Shown here: positions 1 to 6,842 of the stretch, piece after piece
How positions within the stretch are numbered: position 1 is the first letter of the stretch
How the letters are laid out: every line of letters begins with the position of its first letter
Source: JBDREC01 sp043820105 [NCBI: Pseudomonadota bacterium]
GTDB lineage: Bacteria > Bdellovibrionota_F > JAHFAK01
Direction of reading: 5' to 3'
DNA length: 21,502 bases
NCBI GenBank assembly: GCA_043820105.1
Contig: JBDREC010000009.1
Location: 1 to 21,502 of the forward strand
Position numbers and translations under genes: made by a program
Notes under the pieces: generated by a model
Databases searched by the model: none
Told to the model about the DNA's origin: nothing
What the model saw: only the letters and a program-made list of their open reading frames with translations

Positions 1-103
1 GAGGAATAGACAGATCTTGCTTTTCAATAGATAATATTGGATGGATTAAAATAAAATTAAAGGCTTTTCTCTTAGCTGTCATACTTTTATTTAATATATT
101 ATT

Positions 104-196
104 TTAACAAACTCGGGTAATCTTAAATGTCTTTTTCTTAATTGGTACTGAGGGCAGCTTATTAATATATATCTTTGCTTTAGATTTTTGTTTCAT
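104..196 (-). CDS. possible 30-aa basic small protein
   Basis: A short minus-strand ORF starts MKQKSKAKIYINKLPSV and ends RVC-stop. It is supported mainly by a very good Shine-Dalgarno sequence (GGGAGGA, about 4-5 nt before the ATG) downstream of an A+T-rich stretch. The product is strongly basic (many Lys) with no recognisable domain, signal peptide or membrane segment. A second minus-strand reading frame opens at 80 (MTAKRKAF...) and runs off the left edge in another frame without a ribosome-binding site. The two could be pieces of one frameshifted gene, a leader peptide plus gene, or chance. I do not recognise it. It lies beside a decayed integrase, so it may be a remnant of the same element. 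Confidence 0.3.
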   Translation of the reverse strand: MKQKSKAKIYINKLPSVPIKKKTFKITRVC

Positions 197-517
197 AAAT
201 TCCTCCCATTTTAATTAACAATTATATATTAATTTTCTTAAAACTAGAGGATTGTAATTTGAAGATAAAAGCGCAAGAGAAGTCCCATGAAATAATGTGA
301 TATGATTTGAATAAATTAAAAAAAGTTTCATAATAATTACTCCCAAGCAAATTATTTTTAATTTGTTAGCGCAAGAAATTAATGTTGTCAAACATATTGC
401 GCTGTGCCAAGATTGCCAAGATTAGAAAATCGCAAGGTATCCTTTCGGCATGCGTGTGTGATTTTGTTTTAGAATTGATGTAATAGCACCTCCAAATAAA
501 TAATAAAAAAAGATTAG
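197..517. other. non-coding stretch with small repeats
   Basis: No gene can be supported here. Visible structure: the 9-mer AGCGCAAGA occurs at 270-278 and 368-376. A nested inverted repeat covers 368-403 (outer arms AGCGCAA and TTGCGCT, inner arms ATGTT and AACAT around a 4-nt loop). A perfect tandem duplication of TGCCAAGAT lies at 405-422. These sit just upstream of the integrase stub and may be leftovers of recombination or regulatory sites of the lost element, but this is inference. Confidence 0.5.
368..422. repeat. nested inverted repeat plus tandem 9-mer
   Basis: AGCGCAA (368-374) is the reverse complement of TTGCGCT (397-403). Inside it ATGTT (382-386) pairs with AACAT (391-395). It is followed at once by two abutting copies of TGCCAAGAT (405-413, 414-422). 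There is no T-run, so it is not a terminator. Possible roles are a recombinase or repressor site; none is proven. Confidence 0.4.
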
Positions 518-748
518 ATGAAAAACAGCAGAATTAGATTTCACGACCTACGACATACTTTTGCAAGCCACTACATGATGAATGGCGGCAATATTTATGA
601 TTTGCAGCTGATACTTGGTCACTCAGACTTAAAGTTAACCAAACGATATGCGCATCTTTCACCAGAGTGCATTGCAAGCAAAGCAGGCATTGTTAGTTTT
701 AATTTGGATTTATTTCAAAACGAAAGTGACAATGTTGTTCATCTTTAG
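518..748 (+). pseudogene. tyrosine recombinase/integrase, C-terminal fragment
   Basis: The 76-aa product matches the C-terminal catalytic end of phage/XerD-type tyrosine recombinases. It has the box II motif HDLRH (His9, Arg12), LGHS (His35) and the nucleophile context KRYAHLS (Tyr44). The N-terminal core-binding domain, the first catalytic Arg and the conserved Lys are missing, and an in-frame TAG stands immediately before the ATG, so no longer frame exists. A full-length enzyme is usually 300-400 aa. It therefore looks like a dead remnant. It ends about 100 bp from the 3' end of an initiator tRNA gene and points towards it, the usual place for an integrase beside its tRNA attachment site. 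The rest of the presumed element is not visible here. Confidence 0.85.
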
Positions 749-799
749 GAAATTCAAGGGTTATATAAAACTCACACCCCTAATACACCCCCAGAACGT

Positions 800-833
800 A
801 AAAAGGGCCTCAGCGAAAATGGCTGAGACCCTT
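800..833 (-). terminator. intrinsic terminator of the tRNA-fMet gene
   Basis: Read on the minus strand, a 12-bp stem with one mismatch (AAGGGTCTCAGC pairing with GCTGAGGCCCTT, 7-nt loop) runs into a short T-run. It begins about a dozen bases after the tRNA 3' end, so it most simply ends tRNA transcription. It also separates the tRNA from the integrase fragment that points the other way. Confidence 0.8.
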
Positions 834-845
834 GTAAATACTAAA

Positions 846-919
<74 letters not shown>

Positions 920-933
920 TCGAAGTTTGAGCT

Positions 934-961
934 AAAATAGAGATTATTTGTCTTAAGTCAA
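934..961 (-). promoter_or_regulatory. promoter of the initiator tRNA
   Basis: On the minus strand TTGACT (956-961) and TATTTT (934-939) are separated by 16 bp, and the tRNA begins 14 nt after the -10 box, as expected for a stable-RNA promoter. The -35 box lies inside a 9-bp inverted repeat (941-949 with 965-973) that starts about 30 bp beyond the stop codon of the upstream export gene. Confidence 0.7.
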
Positions 962-973
962 GTGAAATAATCT
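941..973 (-). terminator. AT-rich inverted repeat, possible weak terminator after the export gene
   Basis: AGATTATTT and AAATAATCT form perfect 9-bp arms separated by 15 nt, and CTATTTT follows on the minus strand. It lies between the stop codon of the SLBB gene and the tRNA, so it could end that transcript. The arms are nearly all A-T and the loop is long, so a protein site overlapping the tRNA promoter is an equal alternative. Confidence 0.3.
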
Positions 974-1003
974 TTTCTATTTATTATTTTTCAATAGTTT
1001 CCT

Positions 1004-3853
1004 TTAATTCCCTGTTAAATTCCATAAAACACCAGTTGTAGTAGCTAGGTTAAATAGAATTGTGGTAACTTCAGATGTAATACCAAGCACATCAACAGCA
1101 GGACTAAGATCTTTAGGAACTAAAATTGTGTCACCAGGTTCAATCTTTGTTCCATAGAAGGATCCAAAGAAAATACCGTCATTGTTAAGCTGGCTGATTA
1201 CTGTTCCATCTGACTTAATTACAAACATGTTTTCACTATCAGCTTCTTTTGTTGAACCGCCAACCTTTCCCAGGTAATATTTTACTTTCTCACCCTTAAC
1301 CCAAACAACTGAATTAGGATTATAGACTTCTCCTAAAACGGCAACCGTTTCATTTATACGAGGAATATATAAAGAATCGCCATTATTTACTATTAGATCA
1401 AACTTAGATTCTTGAAAGTCCTCTATATCTGAGGAATCAATTTTAATAATAACTCTTCCTGTAACTTTTGTATCCTTTAATTTGCTAATTATTTCCTTTC
1501 TTAGAGCAACTGTTTGTAAAAGTTTACTTCCTCCTCCTCCCAAATCTTGCTCTGACATATATGCAGTTTCTTCTAAAAGTTGAATTTCTTGTTTTTTCAA
1601 AAGATCATTAAGTCTGGCAAGTTGTAAATCTTTAACAGCAGGTCTTGTAAAAAAAGCACCTTTTAAAAAAGCATAATCCGTATATCCTCCAGCTCTTTGT
1701 AAAATAGAGCTAAGCCTTTCTCCGCTTTTGAAAGCATAAGATCCAGGAAACTTAACTTCGCCCAATAAAGTAATCGTTTGAGATGAATACCAATCAGGAA
1801 TAGATCTAACTGATATATGATCATTAGGACTAATATCAATATTGTGTGCAGGGTCTTCATTCAAGGCTTTTTCCAGGTTTACTTCAATGATCTTTGAAAT
1901 TGTCCCCTCATTAGTATGCGTAATTCTAGTGATCTCAACCCTATCCAGATAAGCTTTCTGGGTCAGGTAGCCTGATAAAAACACAAGATCTTTGACCTTC
2001 ATGCCTTTCAAATAATCAAAGGTTCCTGGTCTTTTAACTTCTCCATCTATTACCACCTTCTTCAAATATCTGTAATCTTCTTCAGAAAAAATAATAATTT
2101 TATCAAGATTTTTAAGTTCAATATTTGAATCTGTTTTTTTTGCAAGGACATCTTTAATATCAAAAAGGATTAAAGTTTCCTCATACTTTGGTGGCAACTT
2201 TCTGTGAATCTCACCCCTACCCATATGTGTATCTCTTTTAAATTGCCCAGCCATGTAAAAAAGATCCAGAAGTTTCATGTTTTTATATAAGAAAAAGGTC
2301 CCTGGCTTTTTAACAGCCCCGTCAATGCTTACATAAGGTTTTTCTTCAACTTCATATTTAGAATAAATATTGATTTCATCAAATTCATTTAACTCTACAT
2401 CATCACTTAAATCGCCAAGAACTAGTTTTTCTAAATTAATCTTAATAAATTCTTTATGATTATCTGGCTGAACTGTTCTAATAATTGTTCCAAATCCCAA
2501 ATAAGGTTCAGGTAAAAGATCCTGATATCCTGTTATTAAATTTGAAAGCTTCATTCCATTGTAAAATTGAAATTTCCCTGGCATAACAACATGACCAGAT
2601 ATAGAAACCGTATTTTTTGTATCTTTTGAAATTGAATATACTTTTACAAGATCTCGATCTTGCAAAGCTATATCAAAGGTTTCAGAGGCATCTTTTTTAA
2701 TCAAACCATTTTTATCTAAGGATGCTTTAAATTCCTTTCGATCAAAGTCAAAATCAAGGACAACCTTTTTCTCATTCTTAACAATGCGTTCAACTTGTAT
2801 TCTTTTAAGAAATGCGTATGGATCAATTCCACCAGCCATGTTAATTGCTTTTCTTAAAGTGAGCTTATCATTTTTCTTGAATTCATATATAGCTGGCCTA
2901 TTAACATTTCCAGCAATTCCTATTACAGGACCAATTTTAGGAATAAAAATGGTATCTCCTGATAAAATTTTCACATCTTTTTTTCTAGTCCCATGCAGCA
3001 AAAACTCATACATATCAAAACTTGAAATAACGTTGCCATCTCGCATTAAACGAATATCTCTTAGAGATCCGGTTTTTGATGGGCCTCCTGTTGAAAAAAG
3101 GGAAGTAAAAAGTGTAGATAAAGAACTTATACTATAACTTCCAGGATTTCTTGATTCACCAACAAAAAACACATTAATAACTCTTAAGTTTTTAAAGGCT
3201 ATGGAGATATCAAAATCAGAATAATACTTAGAAAGAGTATCTCTTAATTTCTTTTCCAAATTCCCAACTGTAATTCCAGCAACTTCAATTGGACCAATGC
3301 GAGGAATAAATATTTTTCCAGTTTTATCAATGGTAACTGTAAGCTCAGTATTTAATTTACCATAAACATTAATTGTAAACATATCTCCAGGTCCAACAAT
3401 ATAATTGGAGCTAACAGGCACATCTGAAACCGGCGCAAATGTTGAAATTCCTCTATTCAATAAGGAATAACCGAATTGCTGGATATTGGCAGTAAGAGGA
3501 TCCATCCTATCCCCAGCAACATTTTTTTCAAGCTTTGAAAACTCTTCTTCTTTTTTTGGGTTAGATTTCCCATCATTGACACCATTGTCTGGGTCTAATA
3601 CTGTTTCAGGAAATTTGTTGTTAGCTGCCCTTTTTTCATATTCAGCTTTTAATTTTGATAAATTATCAGAATTAATATCTTTGCTATCAGCTGCGTCTAA
3701 GGTTAAACTGCTTGGAACTTCTCCAATATTTGATAAAATCGAAGCTGATTTACTTGAGCCTGTATTTTTATCTTGAGCATAAGAAGTAGTAAATGATCCC
3801 AATAAAACCAACACTTGTATTAAATATAATATTTTTGTAATTTGAAATTTCAT
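1004..3853 (-). CDS. polysaccharide export outer-membrane protein with multiple SLBB domains (Wza-like)
   Basis: This 949-aa secreted protein begins with a Sec signal peptide (residues about 1-26, cleavage near SYA-QDK). A low-complexity Ser/Asp/Lys stretch runs to about 115. The polysaccharide export domain starts at YIVGPGDMFTINVYGK (151-166) and runs to about 225. SLBB (soluble ligand-binding beta-grasp) repeats follow at about 226-305, 310-405, 415-500, 508-590, 600-685, 695-740 and 838-912, each opening with a G(E/N/H/A)VxxPG-like turn. A Gly run at 772-775 lies in the longer inter-repeat region, and a hydrophobic segment near 928-945 ends the protein. Wza-family pores carry capsule or exopolysaccharide across the outer membrane, and Wza itself has about two SLBB domains in some 380 aa, so this copy is expanded. 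No sugar transferases or Wzc kinase lie in the window, so it is an orphan here. The start has AAGGT about 9 nt upstream. Confidence 0.9.
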   Translation of the reverse strand: MKFQITKILYLIQVLVLLGSFTTSYAQDKNTGSSKSASILSNIGEVPSSLTLDAADSKDINSDNLSKLKAEYEKRAANNKFPETVLDPDNGVNDGKSNPKKEEEFSKLEKNVAGDRMDPLTANIQQFGYSLLNRGISTFAPVSDVPVSSNYIVGPGDMFTINVYGKLNTELTVTIDKTGKIFIPRIGPIEVAGITVGNLEKKLRDTLSKYYSDFDISIAFKNLRVINVFFVGESRNPGSYSISSLSTLFTSLFSTGGPSKTGSLRDIRLMRDGNVISSFDMYEFLLHGTRKKDVKILSGDTIFIPKIGPVIGIAGNVNRPAIYEFKKNDKLTLRKAINMAGGIDPYAFLKRIQVERIVKNEKKVVLDFDFDRKEFKASLDKNGLIKKDASETFDIALQDRDLVKVYSISKDTKNTVSISGHVVMPGKFQFYNGMKLSNLITGYQDLLPEPYLGFGTIIRTVQPDNHKEFIKINLEKLVLGDLSDDVELNEFDEINIYSKYEVEEKPYVSIDGAVKKPGTFFLYKNMKLLDLFYMAGQFKRDTHMGRGEIHRKLPPKYEETLILFDIKDVLAKKTDSNIELKNLDKIIIFSEEDYRYLKKVVIDGEVKRPGTFDYLKGMKVKDLVFLSGYLTQKAYLDRVEITRITHTNEGTISKIIEVNLEKALNEDPAHNIDISPNDHISVRSIPDWYSSQTITLLGEVKFPGSYAFKSGERLSSILQRAGGYTDYAFLKGAFFTRPAVKDLQLARLNDLLKKQEIQLLEETAYMSEQDLGGGGSKLLQTVALRKEIISKLKDTKVTGRVIIKIDSSDIEDFQESKFDLIVNNGDSLYIPRINETVAVLGEVYNPNSVVWVKGEKVKYYLGKVGGSTKEADSENMFVIKSDGTVISQLNNDGIFFGSFYGTKIEPGDTILVPKDLSPAVDVLGITSEVTTILFNLATTTGVLWNLTGN

Positions 3854-3899
3854 TAATTTAGACCTTAAATTTCTGTTAAAATTATTTTGCGATGGTGAT

Positions 3900-3926
3900 A
3901 CCTACAAAAAAAAAAATTCTAAGTCA
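3900..3926 (-). promoter_or_regulatory. candidate export-gene promoter with an 11-A/T homopolymer in the spacer
   Basis: On the minus strand TTGACT (-35) is followed by TAGAA, then eleven T residues (the A-run 3906-3916 on plus), then GTAGGTATC. A 17-bp spacer would put TAGGTA at -10, which is a poor match; GGTATC shifted by a base or so is no better. A homopolymer of this length between the promoter boxes is a classic site for slipped-strand variation. The -10 assignment is weak. Confidence 0.35.
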
Positions 3927-3940
3927 ATTGCTTATATTAA

Positions 3941-3968
3941 GTGGTAAGTAGTAAGTGGTAAGTGGTAA
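3941..3968. repeat. heptamer tandem repeat, GTGGTAA x4
   Basis: Four abutting 7-bp units (GTGGTAA, GTAGTAA, GTGGTAA, GTGGTAA) lie in the gap between the divergent SLBB export gene and the SLOG gene. The same unit recurs at 14630-14657 and 20218-20315. Confidence 0.95.
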
Positions 3969-4049
3969 GTTATACAAATTAAGTGAGTGTTTGACAAATT
4001 AATAGAAATAAAGGAAAGAAATTAAAATAATAATTTGTTTAGAATTTTT

Positions 4050-4532
4050 ATGGAAACAAAATTAAATTTTATTGAGAAAATTGTCTCTGGAGCTCAAACT
4101 GGAGTTGATAGGGCGGCATTAGATGTTGCAATGAAATTAGGCATAGCTCATGGTGGATGGGTACCAAAAAATCGATTAGCAGAAGATGGTGAAATAGATA
4201 ATAAATATAATGTTAAAGAAACAAACACCTCAGATTATGCACATAGAACAATACAAAATATAATTAACTCAGACGCTACTTTGATCCTATCTAAAGGGAA
4301 AATATCAGGAGGTTCAGCATATACACTTTTTAAAGCAAAGGAGCATAAAAAGCCAGTTTTATGGTTAAAAATCAATAAAAACCAAGACAGAGCAATTGTA
4401 AAAATCTGTCAATGGCTAAATGAAAATAAACCAAAGATTCTAAACTTAGCAGGACCAAGAGAATCAAAAGAACCTGGGATTTATGATGTTAGTTTTGATT
4501 TTTTAATTCGCTTATTTTCTAACAATTTTTGA
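4050..4532 (+). CDS. SLOG-superfamily putative molybdenum carrier protein (YpsA-like)
   Basis: The 160-aa protein matches the putative molybdenum carrier / YpsA branch of the SLOG (Rossmann-like nucleotide-binding) superfamily. It has VSGAQTGVDRAALD (12-25) as the N-terminal phosphate-binding loop, GGWVPKNRLAEDG (35-47), SGGSAYT (86-92) and the C-terminal LAGPRESKEPGIY (133-145), all family hallmarks. Relatives are single-domain cytoplasmic proteins thought to bind nucleotides or a cofactor; the molybdenum link rests mainly on one structural family and is not certain. I chose the ATG at 4050. A TTG five codons earlier is possible, but neither has a clear Shine-Dalgarno sequence. The gene stands alone between the export gene and a lipoprotein cluster, with no molybdenum genes nearby. 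Confidence 0.8.
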   Translation: METKLNFIEKIVSGAQTGVDRAALDVAMKLGIAHGGWVPKNRLAEDGEIDNKYNVKETNTSDYAHRTIQNIINSDATLILSKGKISGGSAYTLFKAKEHKKPVLWLKINKNQDRAIVKICQWLNENKPKILNLAGPRESKEPGIYDVSFDFLIRLFSNNF

Positions 4533-4550
4533 TATTTTCCAATTTATTGG

Positions 4551-4579
4551 TTGACAGCATAGATGCAGTGTGTTAGATG
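4551..4579 (+). promoter_or_regulatory. candidate promoter upstream of the lipoprotein cluster
   Basis: A consensus -35 (TTGACA, 4551-4556) is followed 17 bp later by TAGATG, a mediocre -10, in the 80-bp gap before the first lipoprotein gene. The near-repeat GATGCAGTG / GATGCACTG overlaps it (about 4562-4584) and its CAGTG/CACTG parts are inverted, which could be an operator. Confidence 0.4.
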
Positions 4580-4612
4580 CACTGTATCAATAATTATACA
4601 AATCCGGATATT

Positions 4613-5206
4613 ATGAAGAAACAAATCAAAGCCTTAAGCTATAATGTTGTAATGTTAATAATAATTACATCCACATGGGGATGCAAGCATATTGATTTAT
4701 CTAAAATTGATAAACTAGACAGTGAAACCTTGAATGAAACTTATTTGGGATCAATCCAAACCTACAAAGTAAGCGGTGATCAGGTCACAAAATTCAGTGA
4801 AACCACGCCTGTTTCCATGACCAGCACAGGAAATGAAGGAGAAGTATTAATTTCTGGTTTAACAGGAATTGGCTCAATACCTTTTAACTCTGGAACTATA
4901 TGGAAATGCTCTGAAGCAGGGGAGCCTAAAAAAGAAACAGCAGGAACAGTTTCAGGCCTAGTGGGAAAAGCCCTTGATAACTATACAATAGAAATACATT
5001 CCTTTGCATATAGAGATGAAAGAGCTGAATTACATGACCTGCAAGTAAGCGGAACAATTGTCTTTGAAGAAAAGAAATCTGTAATGAAAACCGTTGGCCC
5101 TGAACATGTAGTCATAACAGGAGAAGTACCAGATGAAAACTGCATTCCAAAAAGACAAGACCTATCAATCATTAGATTCATAGGCGAAATTTCAACCCCA
5201 ATGTAG
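4613..5206 (+). CDS. predicted lipoprotein of unknown function (197 aa)
   Basis: From the ATG at 4613 the protein begins MKKQIKAL, has a hydrophobic segment (about 10-19) and a lipobox-like STWGC with Cys24 as the lipidation site. An upstream in-frame ATG at 4577 would add 12 residues and spoil the signal peptide, so I reject it. The mature part (about 173 aa) is beta-rich by eye, with two more Cys residues (in TIWKCSEAG and DENCIPKR) that could form a disulfide. No family is recognised. It is followed 20 bp later by a second lipoprotein gene on the same strand, so the two are probably co-transcribed. An envelope role is inferred only from the signal. Confidence 0.75.
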   Translation: MKKQIKALSYNVVMLIIITSTWGCKHIDLSKIDKLDSETLNETYLGSIQTYKVSGDQVTKFSETTPVSMTSTGNEGEVLISGLTGIGSIPFNSGTIWKCSEAGEPKKETAGTVSGLVGKALDNYTIEIHSFAYRDERAELHDLQVSGTIVFEEKKSVMKTVGPEHVVITGEVPDENCIPKRQDLSIIRFIGEISTPM

Positions 5207-5226
5207 AACTTAGTAAGGGAAAAAAT

Positions 5227-6720
5227 ATGCTCTATTTCAGAACTTATAATTTAATTGTAATAAAATCATTAATAATCATTATTTTACTTTTTTCTTTTTC
5301 CTTCGTATTTACTTCATGCAAAAATAAACTAGCAGACAATGCAAGTGTAAATGAACTAAAACCATTGAAGCTAATAAAATGCGAACCAGTAGCTCCAGGT
5401 GATGGAGACGGAGATGGCGATGGTGATGGTGGTGGAGACGGTGATGGAGATGGTGACGGTGATGGCGACGGTGATGGCGACGGAGCTGGAGAAGCTATCT
5501 TTACAGGAAAAAAGCTTACATATAGCTCTGGAAATGGAGAAATACAAATAAAGGCAAGTCTTCCCATTGATCCTGCTGATGTGTCAACTGACTTAATAAT
5601 CGATGTAGATGATGCTGACATTATTAAAAATATTAGTTTTGATAATTTTAAAATAAATGATGCTGCTATAAACGAAAATGCCATAACACTTCTTGAAAAA
5701 ACCCTAAAAGATCCTGGCATTGGAAACGAATTTAATGTTGATTTTGATATCGAGCTTACAAAAAATGAAATAGCTGGAATGCTAAAAAACCTTCCTGCTG
5801 GATCTTTGGATAATGTTGATGCTGATATTATTGAAGGAATATTAAAAACAAAATTTATTTTCTCCGAAGAAATAAATCGCTTAGCAATAAAATTTGATTT
5901 AATTATCACAACTGAAAGCATGCAAGCTCACATTAACGCAATCGCTCTTGAAATCACAGGAACCTTAAACATGAGCCTAACTAAAGAAGAAAAAATAGAA
6001 GCAAAAGATAAACCAAAGCAAGAAGAAGAACCTGAACCGCAGGAAGAACCTGAACCACAAGAAGACCCAGAACCACAGGATGACCCAGAACCACAGGATG
6101 ATCCAGCTCCACCTGATCCAACACCAGGGCAAGCTCAAGAGCCAAATTATTTAATTGAAACACCTTTCACAGAACAAAACCCTGATGAAGTGTTTAATTT
6201 TGATTGTTCAAATGGCTCATCAAATCCAAATGATTTTTTAAACCAACTAACAAAAAAAGATCAGGCAGGCATTGAGATGAGCTTTTTTATATCACTTGAA
6301 TCTTTAGGCTTTTCTGGAATGGGTATTACAATAAATGAAAAAGTCCTTTTTCCAACGGATGAAAATCCTAACTTTATTGTAACAGACCTTGAACCTGAGC
6401 TTCCTGAAGCGCTTCAAGCTTATGAGCCAGTTCCTAATGCTGACGAATTTCCATCATCTTGTTTTCTAGCAGGAAATGGTGAGGTCAGAGTTTCTTTTGA
6501 AAATATGATTGTTGATGTATTGGCAAGTGGCGCGTCATTTATGAAAGTAAAAATCAATGTAAAATTATTATTACTAATAGAAGATGGTAAAATTAAGGTA
6601 TTAGCTCCTGAAGATGATTATTACAATATCTTAGCATATATAGCCCTAAATAACATGGACTTGACAGAAGAAGAAATGACAAAAATTGCTGTGGAAGATA
6701 TTGAAATAAACGACTTGTAA
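5227..6720 (+). CDS. predicted lipoprotein with Gly-Asp repeat linker (497 aa)
   Basis: A type II signal peptide (hydrophobic about 14-28, lipobox FTSC, Cys31) is followed by a short spacer. Then comes a 29-residue stretch made almost only of alternating Gly and Asp (58-86), interrupted by one Gly-Gly-Gly. A folded region of about 170 aa follows (TGKKLTYSSG onwards, with many DxD and NI/FKI strands). Next is an acidic Pro/Gln/Glu/Asp repeat (around 260-300, units such as EPEPQEEP and DPEPQDDP), then a C-terminal globular domain with two Cys. The Gly-Asp tract probably acts as a flexible, acidic, possibly cation-binding tether between lipid anchor and domain. The ribosome-binding site is AAGGGA, 6 nt before ATG. 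The family is unknown; a surface or periplasmic role is inferred. Confidence 0.8.
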   Translation: MLYFRTYNLIVIKSLIIIILLFSFSFVFTSCKNKLADNASVNELKPLKLIKCEPVAPGDGDGDGDGDGGGDGDGDGDGDGDGDGDGAGEAIFTGKKLTYSSGNGEIQIKASLPIDPADVSTDLIIDVDDADIIKNISFDNFKINDAAINENAITLLEKTLKDPGIGNEFNVDFDIELTKNEIAGMLKNLPAGSLDNVDADIIEGILKTKFIFSEEINRLAIKFDLIITTESMQAHINAIALEITGTLNMSLTKEEKIEAKDKPKQEEEPEPQEEPEPQEDPEPQDDPEPQDDPAPPDPTPGQAQEPNYLIETPFTEQNPDEVFNFDCSNGSSNPNDFLNQLTKKDQAGIEMSFFISLESLGFSGMGITINEKVLFPTDENPNFIVTDLEPELPEALQAYEPVPNADEFPSSCFLAGNGEVRVSFENMIVDVLASGASFMKVKINVKLLLLIEDGKIKVLAPEDDYYNILAYIALNNMDLTEEEMTKIAVEDIEINDL

Positions 6721-6764
6721 GAAAAATATACAAACCCCTTTTTAAAAATTATCTATTGCAACTA

Positions 6765-6793
6765 TTGCTACATGGCACACAATTTGCTATAAT
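6765..6793 (+). promoter_or_regulatory. sigma70-type promoter for the Big_5 lipoprotein
   Basis: TTGCTA (6765-6770), a 17-bp spacer and a perfect TATAAT (6788-6793) lie about 50 bp upstream of the ATG at 6843. This suggests the third lipoprotein has its own transcription start. Confidence 0.7.
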
Positions 6794-6842
6794 ATTAAAA
6801 TAATACTAATTTATTATTGATTTTGAGACAAAAGTGGGTCTA

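Noticed and set aside
2784-3137. 117-aa plus-strand ORF inside the export gene
   Set aside because: Antisense to well-conserved SLBB repeats, no ribosome-binding site and no family match.
5244-5921. Minus-strand 225-aa Pro-Ser-rich ORF
   Set aside because: It is the antisense reading of the Gly-Asp lipoprotein gene; the Pro-Ser run mirrors the sense repeat, and the sense strand has the signal peptide and ribosome-binding site.
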